NCBI RefSeq assembly: GCF_000422505.1
Contig: NZ_AULX01000006.1
Coordinates: 434,001 to 498,000 of the forward strand
Length of the DNA stretch: 64,000 nt
Source of the DNA: Paenibacillus pinihumi DSM 23905 = JCM 16419
GTDB taxonomy: Bacteria > Bacillota > Bacilli > Paenibacillales > Paenibacillaceae
Direction of reading: 5' to 3'
The position numbers were made by a program, and so were the translations under genes. Shown here piece by piece: positions 27,096 to 35,010 of the stretch. The stretch's first letter is position 1, and each line of letters opens with the position of its first letter. The notes beneath the pieces were generated by a model, which was not told the origin of the DNA, did not search any database, and saw only the letters and a list, made by a program, of their open reading frames with translations.

Positions 27096-27662
27096 CTAGT
27101 ATGAGTTGTTCCATAGTCTTGGTGTACCGACAGATACCGCCAGTGCTCCGGCCCTCAGCGTCGCATCAATCTCCTGCTGGTTGCTGATGAGCCCTCCGGC
27201 TACGATCGGAAGGTCGGTCATTGTTGTCATCTCTGCAATAACGCGCGGCATAATGCCAGGCATTGCCTCAATAGCATCCGGCTTGCAGGATTCAGCAGAC
27301 TTGATGCCTCTACCCAATGCGCTGCTGTCAATCAGGAAAACTCGCTGAATGGTCATCAGCTTCATTTCCTTCGCAATTCGGATGACCGCGCTTTTGGTCG
27401 AAATAATCCCGCTCGGCTGAACATGCTGTGCCACATACGCAACTCCGCTGCGATCAGGGGCAATTCCCTCAATAAACTCCATATGCAAAAACACATGCTT
27501 GCCCGCCTGCTTCAAGCGGTCGACGATCGCCTTCACCGAGAAGATGGTTCCGCACAGAAGAAAAACCACATTGCATTGGCTATGCAAGGCCTCTTCTACC
27601 CCTTCTTCCTCCTCTACAGCGGCAATGACCTGATGCTCGACAAGGTCCACGATGGGATACAT
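27096..27662 (-). CDS. glpP: Glycerol-3-phosphate responsive antiterminator GlpP
   Basis: The 188-residue TIM-barrel-like protein is an RNA-binding antiterminator. With glycerol-3-P bound, it lets transcription pass leader terminators upstream of glp genes. Family segments are FLLCGTIFSVKAIVDRLKQ, HMEFIEGI, PSGIISTKSAVIRIAKE, DAIEAMPGIMP and PIVAGGLIS. The start is the ATG at 27662 with a GGGAGGGG SD; the frame stays open 52 codons further upstream but has no SD there. glpD and the glpK remnant lie nearby, and a GlpP-type leader terminator is present at 31336-31378, the likely target. Confidence 0.93.
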   Translation of the reverse strand: MYPIVDLVEHQVIAAVEEEEGVEEALHSQCNVVFLLCGTIFSVKAIVDRLKQAGKHVFLHMEFIEGIAPDRSGVAYVAQHVQPSGIISTKSAVIRIAKEMKLMTIQRVFLIDSSALGRGIKSAESCKPDAIEAMPGIMPRVIAEMTTMTDLPIVAGGLISNQQEIDATLRAGALAVSVGTPRLWNNSY

Positions 27663-28002
27663 CGCTTCAACCCCTCCCTGATGGTTGCTGCAGTTGAACG
27701 ACCGGCCTTTCAATTTCCAATCGACCCCCAGCCATATAGCAATCATTATAAGACAATTGGGACAGTTTTGCTGCATCTTTTTCTGCCAATTAGTGATTAA
27801 CGCCATCTTGCCGTGCACGTATCATCCCTGTTCAAGGCCGGGCGGGGACCTATTGTCAAACGGATTTCCATTCATTTCGGCGCGACGTCTTCAAGCTATG
27901 ATGCTTCAGACGGTGATGTAAAGTACAATAAGCATAAAAGCATATTCATCCGTTCTGCCCGATGATACGGTTAAACTCTAATTTTATCACAGGAGGGATT
28001 GT
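27663..28002. other. Divergent spacer between glpP and the small membrane protein
   Basis: A TATAAT on the minus strand (27745-27750) is a possible -10 for glpP, without a good -35. No gene is supported. Confidence 0.4.
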
Positions 28003-28437
28003 ATGAGCAGAGCCTGGAGTTATCCGCTTCTATTCATTTTCAGCTATGCTGCAGGTCTGGTCTGTTTTAAAGGAGCTGCAGCCGCAATGAACATTCCGGA
28101 AGAGAGCGAGTACCAGCTGTTACACACCGGAATTGTCCTGTTCTATATTTTTAATATAATTCCGGCGTACAGCATCATCACCTATTTGATACATCGGCTG
28201 GCCAACAAGCATTCATTTCTGATGAAGGCAATCTCCCTCGTCCTGTTCGGCATTTTCCCGGCGACCTTTGTCCCTGTATTCGGGTTTGGGTTCGGGCATT
28301 TGACCGCACAATATTTCACATCTGAAATGGCGGTTCTGCTTTATGCTTACTTTACCGGATCAGCGGTCGTATTCTCTATCGGCTCAAGTTTCATTGAGCG
28401 GCTGGTGTCCGGAGGTGCCGGCACCAAAAAAGCGTAA
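28003..28437 (+). CDS. Small integral membrane protein of unknown function
   Basis: The 144-residue protein has about four TM helices (roughly residues 6-25, 42-65, 72-95 and 108-130) with short polar loops and a basic C-terminus. The ATG has a strong AGGAGG SD. It is alone on the plus strand, between glpP and glpD, which point away from or toward it. No family can be named. The codon use and GC content match the core genes, so it is probably real and native. Confidence 0.72.
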   Translation: MSRAWSYPLLFIFSYAAGLVCFKGAAAAMNIPEESEYQLLHTGIVLFYIFNIIPAYSIITYLIHRLANKHSFLMKAISLVLFGIFPATFVPVFGFGFGHLTAQYFTSEMAVLLYAYFTGSAVVFSIGSSFIERLVSGGAGTKKA

Positions 28438-28525
28438 GTTAACTCCGCTCGTGTCTGAATCCCCAAGCAGATTTCGCTTACGCTTCATGCTCTCCTGCAC
28501 CCGTGCTCCCTGTGCCTGGTCGCCT

Positions 28526-30208
28526 TTATCCCTTATAATCAGCCTCCTGAGCCGCAGGCGTTACTGCCTCATGAAGCAGCTGATCAAGCTCCTGCGCATA
28601 TTTCATCCTTTCTGCTGCTGTGTAATGAAGCTTATCGGCCAGGAATTGGATCGCTTGCTCCTTATGCAACTTGACCTGCTTTATATCGAAAAACAAAGCT
28701 CCTGTACGACGCACAAAAAAGTCGGCAGGCTTCAAAACCATCTCCTGCTCGATTCCATACCGCAATGCTGCATATAGCCCGGCAGGCATCCCGTAGCTTT
28801 CCGCTTCGCCGCTCCGGTCCGCGATCAGCTGATATACCTTTGAAATATTGGCTCCATAACGCCTGGTGAGCAGCTCAGCCGTCTGCCCCGTCAGGCCAAG
28901 CTTCATGCCTGCTGCGATTTGCTGCTGCAAAAATGGTGCAAAGCCTGCCGAACCCCCAACCTCCCCACCGGAGAGGGGCAGCTTTTTTGTCAGGCATCCC
29001 TGATAAGTTCCCGCTCCTTCAGCCTCAAGCTCCTGCTGCAGCATATCCGTCACATGCTCCGCCATTTTGCGGTATCCCGTAAGCTTGCCGCCCGCAATCG
29101 TGAACAAGCCGGATTCCGAGTGAAGAATTTCGTCCCGGCGCGAAATTTCAGACGGCGATTTGCCCTCCTGGTAAATAAGCGGACGCAGGCCCGCCCAGCT
29201 CGACTCCACATCTGCGGCAGTCAGCTTCAGTTCAGGAAACATATAGTTGGCTGCTTCCAGCACATAATTCCGGTCCACATCTGTCATCCGGGGATTGGCA
29301 CGGTCGGCGCTGTAATCCGTATCTGTCGTTCCGACATAGGTTTTGCCGTCCCGGGGAATCGCGAACACCATGCGGCCGTCCGGAGTATCAAAATAAATGG
29401 CCTGATGAAGCGGGAACCGGTTCCCGTCAAATACGAGGTGAATCCCTTTGGTCAACCGGAGCATTTTGCCCTTTTTGGAACGGTCCTTTTCACGCATAAG
29501 ATCGACCCAAGGTCCGGTGGCATTCACAATTTTACGTGCCCGTATGAGAAAAGACTCTCCGCTGATCCGGTCGCTCACCAGCACTGCTGTCAGCTTGCAG
29601 CCCTCATAATGGAAATCCTCCGCCTTAGCATAATTGACGGCCTTCGCCCCATGCTCCACAGCCTTTTTCATTACTTCAATCGTCAATCGGGCATCATCCG
29701 TCCGGTACTCCACGTAATAGCCGCCGCCCTTCAGACCGCCCCTTTTGAGCAGCGGCTCGCGACGTGCCGTTTCGTCCGGGCCGAGCATTTTGCGGCGTTC
29801 GCTTTTTTTCACTCCGGCCAGATAGTCATACAGCCGAAGGCCGATTGACGTTGTAAATGCACCAAACGTTCCTCCCTTGTAAAAAGGGAACAGCATCCAT
29901 TCCGGTATTGTCACATGGGGGCCGTTCTCATAGACAACCTCCCGCTCCTTGCCTACCTCGGCTACCATTTTAATCTCGAATTGCTTGAGGTACCGCAAGC
30001 CGCCATGAACAAGCTTGGTGGAGCGGCTTGATGTGCCCGCTGCAAAATCCTGCATTTCCACAAGCCCTGCTTTCATGCCACGGGTCTGCGCATCCAATAT
30101 GATGCCTGCCCCTGTAATTCCCCCTCCAATTACGAGCACATCCAGTTCCTCTGACGCCATCGCCTTCAAGGTCTCCAACCGCTTCTCTGCTGCAAATTGC
30201 TGTTCCAT
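28526..30208 (-). CDS. glpD: Aerobic glycerol-3-phosphate dehydrogenase
   Basis: The 560-residue FAD-dependent membrane-associated enzyme oxidises glycerol-3-P to dihydroxyacetone phosphate and feeds electrons to quinone. The N-terminal Rossmann FAD motif (LDVLVIGGGITGAGIILDA, from about residue 23), the ATR-like helix (SSRSTKLVHGGLRYL) and the substrate region (TKGIHLVF, GTTDTDYS) are intact. The C-terminal DAO_C domain covers ~410-540. The SD is AGGGAGG. It lies 36 nt after the glpK remnant and was presumably transcribed with glpK, so its transcription may now have to pass the repeat array. Confidence 0.96.
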   Translation of the reverse strand: MEQQFAAEKRLETLKAMASEELDVLVIGGGITGAGIILDAQTRGMKAGLVEMQDFAAGTSSRSTKLVHGGLRYLKQFEIKMVAEVGKEREVVYENGPHVTIPEWMLFPFYKGGTFGAFTTSIGLRLYDYLAGVKKSERRKMLGPDETARREPLLKRGGLKGGGYYVEYRTDDARLTIEVMKKAVEHGAKAVNYAKAEDFHYEGCKLTAVLVSDRISGESFLIRARKIVNATGPWVDLMREKDRSKKGKMLRLTKGIHLVFDGNRFPLHQAIYFDTPDGRMVFAIPRDGKTYVGTTDTDYSADRANPRMTDVDRNYVLEAANYMFPELKLTAADVESSWAGLRPLIYQEGKSPSEISRRDEILHSESGLFTIAGGKLTGYRKMAEHVTDMLQQELEAEGAGTYQGCLTKKLPLSGGEVGGSAGFAPFLQQQIAAGMKLGLTGQTAELLTRRYGANISKVYQLIADRSGEAESYGMPAGLYAALRYGIEQEMVLKPADFFVRRTGALFFDIKQVKLHKEQAIQFLADKLHYTAAERMKYAQELDQLLHEAVTPAAQEADYKG

Positions 30209-30244
30209 GATCTATGCCTCCCTTAGTCGCGAATCGTAAGCGTA

Positions 30245-30660
30245 TTATTTAAAAGCCATTGAGGCCTTGAGCGCTTTTTTCCAGCCGTTGTACAGCATAC
30301 GCCGCTTCTTCGCCTTCATTTCGGGCGTATAGCACTTTCCTGCGCTCCAGCCTGGGGCAATATCCTCGCAGCTCTCCCAGAATCCGACTGCCAGACCCGC
30401 CAAATATGCCACTCCGAGGGCTGTCGTCTCATTAATAACGGGCCTCTCCACCGTTACCCCAAGCAGATCGCTGTGAAACTGCATCAGAAAATCATTCCGT
30501 ATGGCACCACCGTCGACACGGAGCGTGGACATTGCGATCCCGACTCCGCCTCCATGGCATCCAGCACATCCTGCTCTGGTAAGCGATTGATTCCAACACG
30601 GCACGGATAATATGCTCCTTGGTTGTTCCCCGGGTCAGGCCAAACATCGCCCCGCGAACG
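30245..30660 (-). pseudogene. glpK: Glycerol kinase C-terminal remnant (glpK pseudogene)
   Basis: Only the last ~140 residues of glycerol kinase remain, from [20 protein letters not shown] through [21 protein letters not shown] to the C-terminus. The N-terminal ~350 residues, with the ATPase and glycerol-binding sites, are missing and replaced at about 30660 by a tandem repeat array. Within the remnant two single-base losses in G runs (near 30545 and 30573) shift the frame between AYQSR and GIAMST. The gene cannot encode an active kinase. The promoter and leader still lie upstream at 31336-31438. glpD follows after 36 nt. Confidence 0.9.
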
Positions 30661-30725
30661 CGCGCCCCTCCCTCCCTGCCCAGCCCCAGTATTCTTTTAA
30701 AAAGCATTGTGCGCCAAACGTTGCT

Positions 30726-30858
30726 GGCGGAGAGGAAATGTCTTGTTCGGAGAAGCGGAGCGTTCGCATTTGGCTCCCGGATGGATTCCTTCAGAATCCA
30801 GTTCAGTTCCATCCGGGGGTCAAGAAGCGATCGGAGAACAAGACATTCCCTCGCAGCC
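30726..30858. repeat. Palindromic element, copy 1
   Basis: 133-bp imperfect inverted repeat. The outer arms (GGAAATGTCTTGTTC / GAACAAGACATTCCC) and the inner arms (CCCGGATGGA / TCCATCCGGG and GGATTC / GAATCC) surround a short TTCA loop. This copy has one base change in the outer arm (GGAAATG where the other copies have GGGAATG). Confidence 0.9.
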
Positions 30859-30947
30859 CCATCACACCACCCACGCACGCACGAATGCCCCTCCTTCCCT
30901 GTCCAACCCCAGTAATCTTTTAAAAAGCATTGTGCGCCAACGTTGCT

Positions 30948-31080
30948 GGCGAAGAGGGAATGTCTTGTTCGGAGAAGCGGAGCGTTCGCATTTGGCTCCC
31001 GGATGGATTCCTTCAGAATCCAGTTCAGTTCCATCCGGGGGTCAAGAAGCGATCGGAGAACAAGACATTCCCTCGCAGCC
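30948..31080. repeat. Palindromic element, copy 2
   Basis: Same 133-bp structure as the other copies, with GGGAATGTC/GACATTCCC outer arms and a GCGAAGAG variant at the 5' base. Confidence 0.9.
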
Positions 31081-31162
31081 CCATCACACCACCCACGCAC
31101 GCACGCCCCTCCCTGCCCAGCCCCAGTAAATCTTTTAAAAAGCATCGTGCGCCCACGTTGCT

Positions 31163-31295
31163 GGCGGAGAGGGAATGTCTTGTTCGGAGAAGCGGAGCGT
31201 TCGCATTTGGCTCCCGGATGGATTCCTTCAGAATCCAGTTCAGTTCCATCCGGGGGTCAAGAAGCGATCGGAGAACAAGACATTCCCTCGCAGCC
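31163..31295. repeat. Palindromic element, copy 3
   Basis: Same 133-bp structure, next to the orphaned glpK leader. The 3' flank keeps the first ~20 nt of the inter-unit spacer and then stops at the unrelated leader sequence. Confidence 0.9.
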
Positions 31296-31335
31296 CCATC
31301 ACACCACCCACGCACCGCCTTTTTAAAAGAAAACG

Positions 31336-31378
31336 CAAAAAGAACACACCCCACCCGTAACAGGTTTGATGTGTTCTC
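31336..31378 (-). promoter_or_regulatory. Leader terminator, probable GlpP antitermination target
   Basis: On the minus strand GAACACATC...GGTGTGTTC forms a stem followed by TTTTTGCG. It lies about 25 nt after the predicted transcription start and upstream of the broken glpK, the position and design of GlpP-controlled leader terminators. It is now separated from glpK coding sequence by the repeat array. Confidence 0.72.
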
Positions 31379-31408
31379 CAAGTCTCCTCACATGAACTAC
31401 CTACCCCG

Positions 31409-31438
31409 ACTATACGTACTCAGACACATAATTGTCAA
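31409..31438 (-). promoter_or_regulatory. Sigma-A promoter of the former glpK(D) transcript
   Basis: On the minus strand a perfect TTGACA is separated by 18 bp from TATAGT. It lies just after the alpha-galactosidase gene and reads into the leader terminator. Confidence 0.8.
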
Positions 31439-31503
31439 GAATAAGTTGTTTTTGAAAGAGTTGTTCCTCAGTTGTGTTTTTCCTGGCACAGCCTGGCTTT
31501 TGA

Positions 31504-33690
31504 TTAAGCCTTAGGCTTCAAATGCCACATCAGGCTTTGGAAATCTCCATTCAGTCCGTTCACCGGAAGTCCGGCATACATCAGGTAATCCCCGCCGTAT
31601 ACCTCGCCGTTGATTTCGTAATCCGCCTCCGGGTTCAAGCCTTGCAGGCGCAGACGCTTCAGCGGCGCGTTTGGCTCAGCAAGCACACGGAAGTAGAAGG
31701 CAACAGCTTCGGTCTGATCTTCCGAAACAATGACCCAAGCCGTATCATTGCCTTCAAACGGGCTCAGCAAACGATACTGATTCCCGAACTGAACGAGGGA
31801 ACGAAGCTGCTTATACTGTGCAACCTGCTCCTTCACGATCGCTTTTTCCTCATCCGTGAAGCGGGTCAGGTCAAGCTCATAGCCAAAGTTGCCGGACATT
31901 GCCACGTTGCCGCGCATTTCAAGCGATGTAATACGGTGAACCTGATGGTTCGGTACTGCCGATACGTGTGCGCCCATCGTGCTGATCGGGTACACCAGGC
32001 TTGTGCCGTACTGAATCTTCAGACGGCTGACCGCATCGGTGTTGTCGCTTGTCCAGGTTTGCGGCATGTAATACAGCATCCCCGGATCGAAGCGGCCTCC
32101 GCCGCCAGAACAGCTCTCGAACAGAATGTGCGGGAATTGCGTGGTCAGACGCTCCAGCACGCGGTACAAACCGAGAATATAACGGTGCGCTGTCTCGCGT
32201 TGACGCTCAGGTGCGCGTCCGGCGGAACCGATTTCCGTCATGTTGCGGTTCATGTCCCATTTCACATACGTAATCGGAGCGCTGCTCAAAATAGCTGCCA
32301 GCTGTTCCGTAATTGCATCGCATACATCTTCCCTGGAGAAGTCCAGAATGAGCTGCTGGCGTCCTTCGGTTCTTCTGCGGCCCTCTACATGCAGGCACCA
32401 GTCCGGGTGCTGACGGTACAGGTCGCTGTTCGGAGAAATCATCTCCGGCTCAAACCACAAGCCAAATTCCATATCCATGTTGCGCACACGTTCAGCCAGG
32501 TCATTCAAGCCGTTAGGCAGCTTGCGCTTGTCGACGACCCAGTCACCCAGGGAGCTGTTGTCGCCGTCACGCTTGCCGAACCAGCCGTCATCCAATACGA
32601 ACAGCTCGATGCCAAGCTCAGAGCCTGCTTGGGCAATTTGCTCGATTTTATCCGCTGTAAAATCAAAATAAGTCGCTTCCCAGTTGTTTACCAGCACAGG
32701 GCGCGCCTTGTCGCGGAACTCGCCGCGGCACAGACGCTCGCGGTACAGCTTGTGATAGTTGCGGGACATGCCGCCAAGACCTTCGGCCGAGAACACCATA
32801 ACCGCTTCCGGAGTCTGGAACGACTGGCCCGGCTCAAGCAGCCAGCTGAAATCAAACGGCTGAAGTCCCATCGTCACGCGGGTTGTTCCATAAGGCTCGA
32901 CCTCTGCCTGCGCAGAAAATCCGCCGCTGTACACCAGGCTGAAACCGTAGACATCGCCTTGATACTCATTTGCATTCTTGGAGACCAGAGCAATAAACGG
33001 GTTATGCTGGTGGCTGCTGGAGCCTCTGCGGCTCTCCACACCTTGAACACCGGAAGCCAGCGGGCGGCGCTCCATATAACGCTCTCTTGCCCAAGTTCCC
33101 GACAGATGGATCAGATCATAGTCGTGATGCTCCAGATCAACTGCCATGCTGAGCACACGAAGCAGCTTAATATCTTCGGAGCCAACATTTTCAAAACGCA
33201 CAGAACGGGCAATCGCATCCACGTCTCTGAACACAGAGTAGGACAACGTAATTTTCAGACCTGCCAGCTTGTCCAGCAGTTCAATCTCAAGCGTTTGAGC
33301 TTCGCCGCTTTCCTCCACATAAGTAGCCGGAAGTCCTTCAAGCTGTGGCTTGCCGTCTATAATCCGGTGGGCTACGTAAAGCGCCTCCGATACCGTTGAT
33401 CCGTCAGGACGCTGAATTTGATAAGCCGGGTGGCGCAGATCGCCTGCACCGTAAGCAGGATATTCCTGCGGTAGTGTATCAAGTGAAACCCTCATGTCAT
33501 CCGGGGATGAGTTCGGGGAAAATGAGCATCTTTCCTGAAGCTGCAAAATTCGTCCAAGCTGCTGCTGGCGAAGCTTCGGGCCCCAGTACACATGAGCCGG
33601 AATGCCGCTGTTGATCAGTTGTATCACATAGCTTGCACGTTTGCTTTGCAAATGAAAAACGCGTTCATTGGAATCGAAATGGATAAGCAT
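31504..33690 (-). CDS. Alpha-galactosidase, GH36 family
   Basis: The 728-residue enzyme cleaves terminal alpha-1,6-galactose from melibiose, raffinose and galactomannan oligosaccharides. The N-terminal beta-sandwich (~1-320) is followed by the TIM barrel. The nucleophile Asp is in YVKWDMNRNMTE, and the acid/base Asp is in ESCSGGGGRFDPG...WTSDNTDA; WEATYFDF and LDDGWFGKRDGD also match GH36. A C-terminal beta domain follows. The ATG at 33690 has a GGAGGACTGTA SD; the frame is open 28 codons upstream without an SD. No signal peptide, so it is intracellular and needs imported sugar. The AraC regulator gene immediately upstream on the same strand likely controls it. Confidence 0.94.
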   Translation of the reverse strand: MLIHFDSNERVFHLQSKRASYVIQLINSGIPAHVYWGPKLRQQQLGRILQLQERCSFSPNSSPDDMRVSLDTLPQEYPAYGAGDLRHPAYQIQRPDGSTVSEALYVAHRIIDGKPQLEGLPATYVEESGEAQTLEIELLDKLAGLKITLSYSVFRDVDAIARSVRFENVGSEDIKLLRVLSMAVDLEHHDYDLIHLSGTWARERYMERRPLASGVQGVESRRGSSSHQHNPFIALVSKNANEYQGDVYGFSLVYSGGFSAQAEVEPYGTTRVTMGLQPFDFSWLLEPGQSFQTPEAVMVFSAEGLGGMSRNYHKLYRERLCRGEFRDKARPVLVNNWEATYFDFTADKIEQIAQAGSELGIELFVLDDGWFGKRDGDNSSLGDWVVDKRKLPNGLNDLAERVRNMDMEFGLWFEPEMISPNSDLYRQHPDWCLHVEGRRRTEGRQQLILDFSREDVCDAITEQLAAILSSAPITYVKWDMNRNMTEIGSAGRAPERQRETAHRYILGLYRVLERLTTQFPHILFESCSGGGGRFDPGMLYYMPQTWTSDNTDAVSRLKIQYGTSLVYPISTMGAHVSAVPNHQVHRITSLEMRGNVAMSGNFGYELDLTRFTDEEKAIVKEQVAQYKQLRSLVQFGNQYRLLSPFEGNDTAWVIVSEDQTEAVAFYFRVLAEPNAPLKRLRLQGLNPEADYEINGEVYGGDYLMYAGLPVNGLNGDFQSLMWHLKPKA

Positions 33691-33784
33691 TACAGTCCTC
33701 CAACCTTTTAGTAAAATTATTATGTAGAAGTGAGCAGAGGTTATAAAACCCTTATTAACACTATACTTGAGCACTCTGCGATGA

Positions 33785-34804
33785 TCAATTCATTTCTGCT
33801 TGCCGCTGCGTGCGGTATTTGCCCGGGGTTGTTCCTGTCCATGTTTTAAACGCATTCTGAAAAGCGCTTGGCTCCGAATAATGCAGCAAATAGGCAATTT
33901 CTCCAATCTGGTATTCCGGCTTCGCAAGATAAGCCGTAGCCAGTTCCTTCCGCGCCCTGGCCAGCATCTCATTGAACGTTGTGTTCTCCTCCTTGAGTCT
34001 TGCCTGCAGCGTACGCTTGCTCACCCTGAATGCCCTGGAGCAATCGGTCAGCAACGGAAGCCGTTCGGGCATCTTTTTCAATATCCAGCTGTACAGTTCA
34101 TCCGAAAAAGGACGGCCCTCCTTAAGTCTGTCCATAGCTTCCTGCGCCAACTGCTCGAACATCCCCAGCAGCCGCTGGTCAGCCAGAACGACCGGATAAT
34201 CCAGTGCTTCCCTGGAAATGACCATCTTATTTTCATCTCCATGAAATTGAGGCTGAACACAGAAAACATCGTTATAGATCTCAGGTCCGCCCGATGGGGC
34301 GTGCCTAAAATAAATGCCATGAATCCGGATCGGCCGGCAGCCCAGTTTGAGCATCAAATGATATAACGAGCTGGCCATGTCCTCAATGCATAACCGGGAC
34401 GGCGTTTTTAGCGGGTTCTGATGCAAAAAAGAGATGCCTGTCAGCTCCCCTTCTGTCTCCCAGCTAATGTTATAGCCGCTGCAGGTCACCGTATTATATT
34501 TTTGAAAAGCACGCAGTGCTTCACCAATTGTCGAGCTGTGCAGCAGGACGTAGCCAAGAATTCCTAAATCCGACAGGTCAGCTGCCTGCCCCTGAAGCAG
34601 GCCAAAGGCATCGTCACCGGTAAACTCGGCGGCTGCTTCAACGATCCGCTCAAACTCCTCTTCGGGAATCCTTCCCTCGGCATCCTGCAATAGCGTTCTG
34701 TCTACCCCTGCAAAACGAAAAAACTCCTCCTGGTCACAGCCCTTAAGCGCCAGAGCTTTCAGCACCGAATAAAAGAGCGAGACGGATACACTGTATGTAT
34801 TCAA
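33785..34804 (-). CDS. AraC-family transcriptional regulator
   Basis: The 339-residue protein has an N-terminal ~200-residue domain of the type found in OruR/ArgR-like AraC regulators (arabinose-binding-like N-terminal domain; DAFGLLQGQAADLSDLGILGYVLLHS), and a C-terminal HTH_18 domain (~240-335) with CSRAFRVSKRTLQARLKEENTTFNEML and IGEIAYLLHYSEPSAFQNAFKTWTGTTPGKYR. I prefer the TTG at 34804, which has an AAAGGAGG SD 8 nt upstream. The longer frame to a GTG at 34861 has no SD. It lies 94 nt upstream of the alpha-galactosidase gene on the same strand and is its likely activator. The effector is not known. Confidence 0.88.
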   Translation of the reverse strand: MNTYSVSVSLFYSVLKALALKGCDQEEFFRFAGVDRTLLQDAEGRIPEEEFERIVEAAAEFTGDDAFGLLQGQAADLSDLGILGYVLLHSSTIGEALRAFQKYNTVTCSGYNISWETEGELTGISFLHQNPLKTPSRLCIEDMASSLYHLMLKLGCRPIRIHGIYFRHAPSGGPEIYNDVFCVQPQFHGDENKMVISREALDYPVVLADQRLLGMFEQLAQEAMDRLKEGRPFSDELYSWILKKMPERLPLLTDCSRAFRVSKRTLQARLKEENTTFNEMLARARKELATAYLAKPEYQIGEIAYLLHYSEPSAFQNAFKTWTGTTPGKYRTQRQAEMN

Positions 34805-34949
34805 TTCCCCGGCCTCCTTTGCGCGAAAGAACATGATTTCTGCGCATGATATCATACTCACGCAGATTGTTGCCCTTTATGATAAATGTATACAGATACA
34901 GTCATGCTGTATCTTTTTATTTTACCATTGAAACTTGAACGAGTGAATG

Positions 34950-34994
34950 GAACGGGCAGACATCCATGTACAGATGGGAATGCGATGCCCGTTC
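34950..34994. promoter_or_regulatory. Palindrome in the 5' untranslated region of the oxidoreductase gene
   Basis: GAACGGGCA...TGCCCGTTC (9-bp perfect arms) encloses a second stem CATCCAT/ATGG. It lies just upstream of the SD of the gene at 35011 and could be an operator or a translation-controlling hairpin. Confidence 0.5.
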
Positions 34995-35010
34995 AGAAAG
35001 AAGGCCACCA

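Larger units (their letters stand above)
30681..31315. repeat. Tandem array of three ~215-223 bp units with large palindromes
   Basis: Three head-to-tail units start at 30681, 30904 and 31118 (CAGCCCCAGT or CAACCCCAGT), so the periods are 223 and 214 bp. Each unit has a variable 5' spacer with a CTTTTAAAAAGCAT block and a C-rich stretch with CACGCACG runs, then a 133-bp imperfect palindrome that is nearly identical in all three. The array has replaced most of glpK. Open frames across it on both strands are by-products of the palindrome and have no SD. Confidence 0.92.

Noticed and set aside
30681-31315. CRISPR-like array
   Set aside because: The repeated unit is over 200 bp with only three copies, and the palindromes are much longer than CRISPR repeats. 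No cas genes are nearby.
30492-31514. Open frames of 100-217 codons across the repeat array on both strands
   Set aside because: They are generated by the palindromes and tandem copies, repeat the same pseudo-peptide, and have no SD.
31522-33399. Long plus-strand open frame of 625 codons
   Set aside because: It is the antisense shadow of the alpha-galactosidase gene, which has full catalytic motifs; the shadow has no domain and no SD.
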